From assembly GCA_036841525.1 (NCBI GenBank), contig DAITVZ010000105.1, positions 1-10,988 of the forward strand: 10,988 nt of DNA, given 5' to 3'. Made by a program: the position numbers and the translations under genes. A model generated the notes under the pieces. It did no database searches. It was not told the DNA's origin and was given only the letters and a program-made list of their open reading frames with translations. Of this stretch, positions 6,297-10,988 are shown piece by piece (positions within the stretch are counted from its first letter, which is position 1; each line of letters starts with the position of its first letter). Source of the DNA: JAAYEA01 sp012689325. Its GTDB lineage: Bacteria; Chloroflexota; Anaerolineae; JAAYEA01.

Positions 6297-7532
6297 ATGG
6301 ACCTGCGAGACAAACTCGAAAGGCTTGGCGTGCGCAAGGGCGCGCAGCATCTTGTCCCGCGCCCGGCGGTGGAGCTGCGCCCCCATGGCATCGAGCGGGT
6401 GTTGCCCGGCCAGATCGTCGAGAACGAGAGCGGCGCCTTTTACCTGACGGAGGAGACCTATCTCCCAGGGTACCGGCACGGCGACTGGCCGCTGGCCGCC
6501 CTGCTGGAGCAGCCCGCTGCCCACGTGCTGCCGCTGGCCAAGGATGAATCGCTGGCGGGGCTGGACTTTCGCGAGGCCGTCTTTATCGACACCGAGACCA
6601 CCGGTCTGGCCGGAGGCACGGGGACCTACGCTTTTCTGGTAGGCGTGGGCTACTTCCAAGGCGATTCCTTCACCCTGGCCCAGTTCTTCCTGCGCGACTT
6701 TGACGACGAGCCGGCCATGCTCGAGGAGCTCTCCGGGCTGCTGGACCGCCACTCTGCCCTGGTCAGCTTTAACGGGCGAGCCTTCGACTGGCCGCTGCTG
6801 GAGACGCGCTACATCCTGGCCCGGCGGCCCGCTCCCCTGGCGGGCGCCCCGCACCTGGACTTACTGCACCTAGCGCGGCGGCTATGGCGGGTCCGGCTGG
6901 CCTCCTGCTCCCTCTCCTCCCTGGAGCAAAACATCCTCGGCGTGCAGCGCGACGGCGACGACGTGCCCGGCTGGATGGTGCCGCAGCTCTACTTTGACTA
7001 TTTGCAGAGCGGCGACGCCCGGCCCTTGACCCAGGTCTTTTACCACAACGCCCAGGATATCCTCTCCCTGGTGACCCTGGCAGCCTATCTGGGCCAGATC
7101 GGCGCCGACCCGCTGGGCCAATGCTTGTTGCAGGGCGAGGATCTCTATAGCTTGGGACGCTTTTTGGAGCGGTCGGGCGAGCCGGAGGAGGCTCTCCGCA
7201 TCTATGAGAAATCACTGACTTGCCCCCTCTCGCTAGAGGTGCAGCATGGCGTGGCCCTTCAGCTCTCTCTGCTCTACAAGCGATTGGGGCAGATGGAGCA
7301 AGCCGTGCAGCTCTGGTCCAGCGCGCTGGGGCAGGGCCAGCTCTATCCCTACGTCGAGCTGGCCAAGTACTATGAGCACCAAGCCAAGGATTACCGCCAG
7401 GCTCAGGATTGCGTGCGCCAGGCCATGGAACTGGTCCAGCAAGCTGGGTACGGCAATCGCTGGGAGCGGCAGCGCGACCTGCAAGAGCTGCAGCGACGGC
7501 TCCAGCGCCTGGAGCGCAAGCTGGGCGGCTAG
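6297..7532 (+). CDS. yprB: YprB/MrfB-like DEDD exonuclease with C-terminal TPRs
   Basis: Ribonuclease-H-like 3'-5' exonuclease of the YprB family. In Bacillus subtilis YprB (MrfB) works with the helicase YprA (MrfA) in repair of mitomycin C lesions. The 411 residues are close to the usual length. The nuclease core covers about 93-265: motif Exo I is DTETTGL (D98, E100), Exo II is FNGRAFDWP (158-166, with D164), and Exo III is YHNAQDIL (H250, D254). All expected acidic residues and the histidine are present. Residues about 280-380 form TPR-like helices, followed by a charged coiled tail rich in RQRD/LQRL. I chose ATG 6297, which gives MDLRDKLERLG and sits 12 nt after AGGAG. In-frame starts at 6222 and 6258 either overlap the -10 box or lack a ribosome-binding site. 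The gene has its own promoter. No YprA helicase is in the window; the next genes encode a uracil-DNA glycosylase and RNase J. The family call is firm; the repair role is by homology. Confidence 0.9.
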   Translation: MDLRDKLERLGVRKGAQHLVPRPAVELRPHGIERVLPGQIVENESGAFYLTEETYLPGYRHGDWPLAALLEQPAAHVLPLAKDESLAGLDFREAVFIDTETTGLAGGTGTYAFLVGVGYFQGDSFTLAQFFLRDFDDEPAMLEELSGLLDRHSALVSFNGRAFDWPLLETRYILARRPAPLAGAPHLDLLHLARRLWRVRLASCSLSSLEQNILGVQRDGDDVPGWMVPQLYFDYLQSGDARPLTQVFYHNAQDILSLVTLAAYLGQIGADPLGQCLLQGEDLYSLGRFLERSGEPEEALRIYEKSLTCPLSLEVQHGVALQLSLLYKRLGQMEQAVQLWSSALGQGQLYPYVELAKYYEHQAKDYRQAQDCVRQAMELVQQAGYGNRWERQRDLQELQRRLQRLERKLGG

Positions 7533-7537
7533 CCATT

Positions 7538-7566
7538 TTGCCGATCCAGCGGATTTACACTACAAT
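7538..7566 (+). promoter_or_regulatory. Sigma-70-type promoter of the UDG-RNase J unit
   Basis: TTGCCG (7538-7543), a 17-nt spacer, then TACAAT (7561-7566), starting 5 nt after the stop of the YprB-like gene. The transcript would begin near 7573, about 43 nt before the GTG start of the glycosylase. Confidence 0.7.
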
Positions 7567-7604
7567 CGCTGGCGTTACTGGCCTCGGGCGAAAGCTGTTC
7601 CCTG

Positions 7605-7609
7605 GGAGG
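7605..7609 (+). promoter_or_regulatory. Ribosome-binding site deciding the GTG start of the glycosylase
   Basis: GGAGG lies 6 nt before the GTG at 7616. The in-frame upstream ATG at 7409 lies inside the preceding gene and has no such site, and that start would place the promoter inside the coding region. Confidence 0.75.
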
Positions 7610-7615
7610 GTTGCC

Positions 7616-8221
7616 GTGTCCGAACTGACCGACCTATACAAGCAGATCACCTCGTGCCGGCGCTGCGCCGACCTGGCCAAAACCCGCACCAGCACGGTCC
7701 CCGGCGACGGGCCCGAGCACGCCGACATCATGTTCATCGGCGAGGCCCCCGGGTTCCACGAAGATCGCATGGGCCATCCCTTCGTGGGCGCGGCGGGGCA
7801 GTTCCTGGACGAGCTGTTGGCTTCGATCCACCTGCGGCGCGAAAACGTCTATATCTGCAACATGATCAAATGCCGCCCTCCGCAGAACCGCGACCCCCTG
7901 CCGCAAGAGCTGGAGGCCTGCCAGCCCTATCTCGATCGCCAGATCGCGCTGGTGAACCCCAAGATCATCATCACCCTGGGCCGCTTTTCCATGGCCAAGT
8001 TCTTCCCGGGCGCCAGCATCTCGCGCATCCACGGCCAGCCGAGCCGGCGCGGCGATCGGGTTTATATCCCGATGTTCCATCCGGCGGCGGCCCTCCACCA
8101 GCCCAAGTATCGCTCCCTGATCACCGAGGACTTTGCCCAACTCCCCGGCATCCTGGCTGACCTCGCGGGGGTCCAGGGCGAAGAGCCGCCCATGAAAGCC
8201 GAACAACTCAGCCTCTTCTAG
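7616..8221 (+). CDS. Family-4 uracil-DNA glycosylase (iron-sulfur), with C-terminal clamp-binding motif
   Basis: Removes uracil from DNA, the first step of base-excision repair. The 201 residues contain motif A, GEAPG at 42-46 with ED at 49-50, the family-4 version (families 1 and 5 differ here). Motif B is HPAAALH at 155-161. Four cysteines at 14, 17, 86 and 102 (CxxC near the N-terminus, then C-x15-C) match the [4Fe-4S] ligands of this family. HPFVGAAGQFLD (54-65) and the NMIKCRPP stretch (82-89) are also typical. After the folded domain a short polar stretch (about 184-196) ends in QLSLF at 197-201, an exact match to the bacterial beta-clamp-binding pentapeptide consensus. The GTG start follows a GGAGG site and a promoter just upstream. 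RNase J begins 8 nt after the stop, so the two are probably one transcript. Enzyme assignment is near certain; clamp binding is inference. Confidence 0.95.
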   Translation: MSELTDLYKQITSCRRCADLAKTRTSTVPGDGPEHADIMFIGEAPGFHEDRMGHPFVGAAGQFLDELLASIHLRRENVYICNMIKCRPPQNRDPLPQELEACQPYLDRQIALVNPKIIITLGRFSMAKFFPGASISRIHGQPSRRGDRVYIPMFHPAAALHQPKYRSLITEDFAQLPGILADLAGVQGEEPPMKAEQLSLF

Positions 8222-8229
8222 AAGGTGCA

Positions 8230-9879
8230 ATGAGCCAACCGTTGAACCTGCGCGTCATCCCCATGGGCGGCGTCGGCGAGATCGGCAAGAACATGACCCT
8301 TGTCGAATACGACGAGCGGATCCTGATCATCGACGCTGGCCTCATGTTCCCTGAAAACGACATGCTGGGCGTCGATATCCTCATCCCGGACATGAGCTAT
8401 GTCCTGGAGCATCGCGAACAGGTCTGCGGCGTCATCGTGACCCACGGCCACGAAGACCACACCGGCGCCCTGCCCTATCTCTTGCCCCATCTGGATCAGG
8501 TGCCGGTCTATGCCACGCGCCTGACCCGGGGCCTGGTCGAGGTCAAGCTGAAGGAACACAAGACCGCCCAGCCCAACTTTTGCACCATCGCGGCGGGCGA
8601 CAAACTCGATATCGGCCCCTTCCAGGTCGAGTTCTTTCACGTCAGCCATAGCATCCCCGATGGCGTGGGGCTGGCGATCCGCACGCCGGCGGGACTGATC
8701 GTGCATACCGGCGACTTCAAGCTGGACCACAGCCCGGTGGATGGACAGCGCACCGATTTCGCCAAGCTCGCTGACCTGGGCCGCGAGGGCGTGCTGCTGC
8801 TCCTCTCCGATAGCACCAACGCCGAGACGCCAGGCTACACCCCCTCCGAGCAAGAGATCGCCTCCACCCTGGAGCAAGCCTTTATGGGGGCGCAAGGGCG
8901 CGTCATCGTGGCCACCTTTGCCTCCAACATCTCGCGGGTGCAACAGGTGGTGGATATCGCCGCGCGCCACGATCGCTTCGTCTCGGTGATCGGCCGGAGC
9001 ATGGTGAACAACGTGCGCATGGCCCAAGAGCTGGGCTACCTCCACGTGCCCAATGGCGTCATGGTGGGCGCGGAAGAGATCAACTATTTGCCCTCCAACA
9101 AGATCGCCCTGGTCTGCACCGGCAGCCAGGGAGAGCCGACCTCCGCGCTGGTGCGCATGGCCTCCGGCGACTCGCGCTCCATCACCCTCAAGGCCGGGGA
9201 TACCGTGATCATTTCGGCCACGCCCATCCCAGGGAACGAAGAACTGGTGAACCGCACGGTGAACAACCTTTTTCGCCGCGGCGCCACCGTCTATTATGAC
9301 GAGCTGTTCGACGTCCACGTCTCCGGGCACGCCAGCCAGGAAGAGCAAAAGATGATGCTCAACCTGATTCGCCCCCAGTTCTTTGCGCCGGTTCACGGCG
9401 AATACCGCCATCTGGTGTTGCACGCCAGGCTCGCCGAGCAGGTTGGCCTCCCCAAGGAACGCATCTTTATCCTGGATAGCGGCGACATCTTGCAGCTCAA
9501 CTGCCTCTCGGCCTCGCTCGCCGGGCGCGTCGCTCAGGATCGCGTGTTCGTGGACGGGCTGGGGGTGGGCGATGTGGACGACGCCGTTCTGGAAGAGCGA
9601 CGGCTGCTCTCGCGGAACGGCTTCTTGGTGGTCGCGGTGGCGGTGGACGTCTATACGGGGCAGGTGCTCGCGCCGCCGCGGATCGTCTCCCGTGGATTGG
9701 CCTATAACCAGGAAGCGGAAGCGCTTTTGCGCGGCATCGAGGAGCAGGCGGGCAAGCTCGCCGCAGAAGGCGGAAACGCCGCCGCGATCTCTTCGCGACT
9801 GAAAGCTTCACTGGCAAGCTATGTCTACGATCAGATCGGGCGGCGTCCGGTCATCCAGCCGCTGGTCATCGAAATCTAG
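8230..9879 (+). CDS. rnj: Ribonuclease J
   Basis: Metallo-beta-lactamase/beta-CASP ribonuclease with 5'-3' exonuclease and endonuclease activity, central to mRNA decay and to rRNA 5'-end maturation. The 549 residues are normal for RNase J. The N-terminus carries LRVIPMGGVGEIGKN (7-21). The zinc ligands are intact: HGHEDH at 72-77, H140 in SHSIPD, D162 in TGDFK, and H389 in PVHGEYR. SDSTNAE (193-199), TGSQGEP (297-303) and VSGHASQEE (364-372) are further family signatures of the beta-lactamase and beta-CASP parts. The C-terminal domain (about 450-549) is present. All catalytic residues suggest an active RNase J1-type enzyme. The ATG lies 8 nt after the glycosylase stop with only a weak AAGG site, so translation may be coupled. 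No intrinsic terminator follows: the opposing HAD gene ends 3 nt away. Confidence 0.97.
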   Translation: MSQPLNLRVIPMGGVGEIGKNMTLVEYDERILIIDAGLMFPENDMLGVDILIPDMSYVLEHREQVCGVIVTHGHEDHTGALPYLLPHLDQVPVYATRLTRGLVEVKLKEHKTAQPNFCTIAAGDKLDIGPFQVEFFHVSHSIPDGVGLAIRTPAGLIVHTGDFKLDHSPVDGQRTDFAKLADLGREGVLLLLSDSTNAETPGYTPSEQEIASTLEQAFMGAQGRVIVATFASNISRVQQVVDIAARHDRFVSVIGRSMVNNVRMAQELGYLHVPNGVMVGAEEINYLPSNKIALVCTGSQGEPTSALVRMASGDSRSITLKAGDTVIISATPIPGNEELVNRTVNNLFRRGATVYYDELFDVHVSGHASQEEQKMMLNLIRPQFFAPVHGEYRHLVLHARLAEQVGLPKERIFILDSGDILQLNCLSASLAGRVAQDRVFVDGLGVGDVDDAVLEERRLLSRNGFLVVAVAVDVYTGQVLAPPRIVSRGLAYNQEAEALLRGIEEQAGKLAAEGGNAAAISSRLKASLASYVYDQIGRRPVIQPLVIEI

Positions 9880-9882
9880 GCG

Positions 9883-10596
9883 CTAGCCCAGGATCGGGAA
9901 GAGCTCTTCCAGGTTGCGAATCACAGGGCAAGCGGGGTCGTCGTCCTGATGGCGGCCCTCGCGGTCCACGAGGACGGCGGTCAGCCCGGCGTTGGTGGCG
10001 CCCACCACGTCGGCCGCATAGTCGTCGCCGATGTGGATGGCGCGTTCCGGCGCCACCCCCAGCCCCGCCAGGGCCTGGCGAAAGATGCAGGGGTGCGGCT
10101 TCTGGCACCCGGCATAGGCGGAGCCCATGATGTGGTCAAAGTCATCGGCGATCCCCACCTGCCGGCAGCGCTCCCGCAGGTTCCAGCTCCAGTTCGAGAT
10201 CACCCCTAGCTTGTAGCCCTCGCCGCGCAGGCGGGCTAGCACCCTCTTGACCTCCGGATAGAGCCGCATGACCCCCGGCTGGCTATAGAGCGCGTCCTCG
10301 CGCTCCACCAGCCGCCGCAGAGTCTGCTCGTCGCGCACGCCCAGGCGGGCCAGCACCTCGCGCCGGAACCCCAACTCGCGCGCGTGGTCCTGCGCCTCGC
10401 TGGGGTCGAAGGTTTCCGTGGCCCGGTTGCTGTTATAGAGCCTGTCCACCTCTCGCCAGGCGGCCCCCAGCGTTGGGACATCCACCGCCACCCCGGCCTC
10501 GCGGAACGCGCGCAGGGTGACTTCCGCGGTGGTCGGCTCAAAGTACACCAAGGTAAAGCCAACGTCAAAGAAAACGCCATCGTAGCGTCGAGTCAT
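9883..10596 (-). CDS. HAD-superfamily hydrolase with altered motif I
   Basis: Haloacid-dehalogenase-like hydrolase of subfamily IA (helical cap between motifs I and II), cytosolic, substrate unknown. Of the 237 residues, motif I is FFDVGFTLV with nucleophile D11. The position two residues later, an Asp in most HAD phosphatases, is G13. Motif II is VISNWSW (S134), motif III lysine is K166 in QKPHP, and motif IV is GDDYAADVVGA (D191, D192). The cap spans about 18-115. The DVxxTL form of motif I recalls REG-2/HDHD3-like members; this is a memory-based resemblance. The start ATG follows an AGGAG site by 8 nt. The gene lies 20 nt after the parvulin gene on the same strand, so the two are probably co-transcribed. 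Its stop codon faces that of RNase J across 3 nt. The superfamily call is sure; the activity is not. Confidence 0.9.
   Translation of the reverse strand: MTRRYDGVFFDVGFTLVYFEPTTAEVTLRAFREAGVAVDVPTLGAAWREVDRLYNSNRATETFDPSEAQDHARELGFRREVLARLGVRDEQTLRRLVEREDALYSQPGVMRLYPEVKRVLARLRGEGYKLGVISNWSWNLRERCRQVGIADDFDHIMGSAYAGCQKPHPCIFRQALAGLGVAPERAIHIGDDYAADVVGATNAGLTAVLVDREGRHQDDDPACPVIRNLEELFPILG
9897..9910. repeat. Perfect 14-bp palindrome in the convergent 3' ends
   Basis: GGAAGAGCTCTTCC reads the same on both strands. It lies 17 nt past the RNase J stop and inside the last codons of the HAD gene. In RNA it could fold as a 5-bp stem with an AGCT loop. No T-run follows on either strand, so it is not a standard terminator. 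Confidence 0.5.
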
Positions 10597-10604
10597 CAGC
10601 GCCG

Positions 10605-10609
10605 CTCCT
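10605..10609 (-). promoter_or_regulatory. Ribosome-binding site of the HAD gene
   Basis: AGGAG on the minus strand, 8 nt before the ATG at 10596, within the 20-nt gap after the parvulin stop. It supports this start. Confidence 0.75.
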
Positions 10610-10616
10610 GGCGAAC

Positions 10617-10988
10617 CTAGCTAGTGGCCTCGAGCTGGAGGAACTCTTGGATGTCGGCCGCCTCACGCTCCACCTGATACCAGGCCGTGAAATTCTCCTG
10701 CTGGCGTTGTTCGAGGATAGAACCCTCCAGGGGGTGCACCTCGCGGGCCGCCAACCTGATGATGTGATAGCCGTAATCCGTCTTGACCAATTCGCTGGTC
10801 TCCCCGACCTGGAGCTTGGTAAAGACCGCGTCATCGAACTCGGCGACCATCATGCCCTGTGGGAACCAGCCCAGGTCGCCGCCCGACTCTTTGGTGCCCG
10901 TATCGGTGGAATAGGCTTTGGCCAAGTCCTCGAAGGGCTCGCCCGCCTTGAGCTTGGCCAGCACTTCCTTGGCGGTCTCTTCGCTCTC
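10617..10988 (-). CDS. Parvulin-type peptidyl-prolyl isomerase, C-terminal part (partial)
   Basis: Peptidyl-prolyl cis-trans isomerase of the PpiC/SurA/PrsA type, normally exported or membrane-anchored and aiding folding of secreted proteins. The frame runs off the right edge with no start; an in-frame GTG at 10964 codes for an internal valine in a helix (ETAKEVLAKLKAGEPF). About 123 C-terminal residues are visible. They hold the second half of the rotamase domain, with FEDLAKAYSTD, the diagnostic GGDLGWFPQG stretch, EFDDAVF, LQVGETSELVKT and DYGYHIIRL. A helical tail of about 45 residues, rich in E, Q and R, follows. The signal peptide or anchor would be in the missing N-terminal part, so export is assumed from the family. 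The HAD gene follows 20 nt later. The rotamase call is firm. Confidence 0.92.
   Translation of the reverse strand, partial: ESEETAKEVLAKLKAGEPFEDLAKAYSTDTGTKESGGDLGWFPQGMMVAEFDDAVFTKLQVGETSELVKTDYGYHIIRLAAREVHPLEGSILEQRQQENFTAWYQVEREAADIQEFLQLEATS

Noticed and set aside
7527..7539. GGCTAGCC palindrome followed by ATTTT at the end of the nuclease gene, as a terminator
   Set aside because: The palindrome has only four base pairs and no loop, so a stable hairpin is not possible. The T bases fit better as part of the -35 region of the next promoter.
7409..7615. Longer N-terminus for the uracil-DNA glycosylase from an ATG at 7409
   Set aside because: It would overlap the end of the nuclease gene, contain the promoter, and add a basic A/R/G-rich stretch absent from the family. 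The GTG at 7616 has a good ribosome-binding site.
8218..9423. 401-codon open frame on the minus strand
   Set aside because: Antisense to RNase J, whose motifs are complete; the product has biased composition and no domain.
1..10988. CRISPR array, tRNA/rRNA genes, insertion sequences or phage genes
   Set aside because: No regularly spaced repeats, cloverleaf, transposase or phage protein was seen on reading both strands; base usage is uniform.

Overview
The window is GC-rich chromosomal DNA from a free-living bacterium, packed with housekeeping genes and showing no sign of phage, insertion sequence, CRISPR or RNA gene. The gene set (CdaA, YbbR-repeat protein, Der, family-4 uracil-DNA glycosylase, RNase J, a YprB/MrfB-type nuclease with TPRs) and the style of the long TPR protein before cdaA recall Chloroflexota (Anaerolineae-like). 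That placement is inference from memory of similar proteins; no rRNA or marker search was possible.

Positions 2-4606 (+): four close-set genes that look like one operon. They are the end of a TPR-repeat protein, the diadenylate cyclase cdaA (c-di-AMP synthesis), its membrane-anchored partner cdaR with four YbbR repeats, and the ribosome-assembly GTPase der. Gaps are 13-54 nt, and the ribosome-binding site of der overlaps the cdaR stop codon.

Positions 4607-8221 (+): three transcription units, each starting with a clear sigma-70-type promoter. The first carries an unrecognised 156-residue-class protein and a CPBP-family intramembrane protease. The second carries a DEDD exonuclease with TPRs (YprB/MrfB-like). 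The third carries a family-4 uracil-DNA glycosylase, whose last five residues match the bacterial sliding-clamp-binding consensus, and then RNase J (8230-9879) 8 nt downstream. Two of the three promoters share an identical 15-mer around the -10 box.

Positions 9883-10988 (-): a parvulin-type peptidyl-prolyl isomerase (its N-terminal part lies beyond the right edge) followed 20 nt later by a HAD-superfamily hydrolase with an altered catalytic motif I. This pair converges on RNase J with 3 nt between the two stop codons.

Together the window joins c-di-AMP signalling and ribosome assembly, a membrane-protease cassette, a DNA-repair and RNA-decay cluster, and a protein-folding plus HAD pair. No stretch of 300 bases lacks a gene. 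The most unusual points are the clamp-binding tail on the glycosylase, the MrfB-like nuclease without its helicase next door, and the small orphan protein with a faint resemblance to the DNA-binding domain of tyrosine recombinases.
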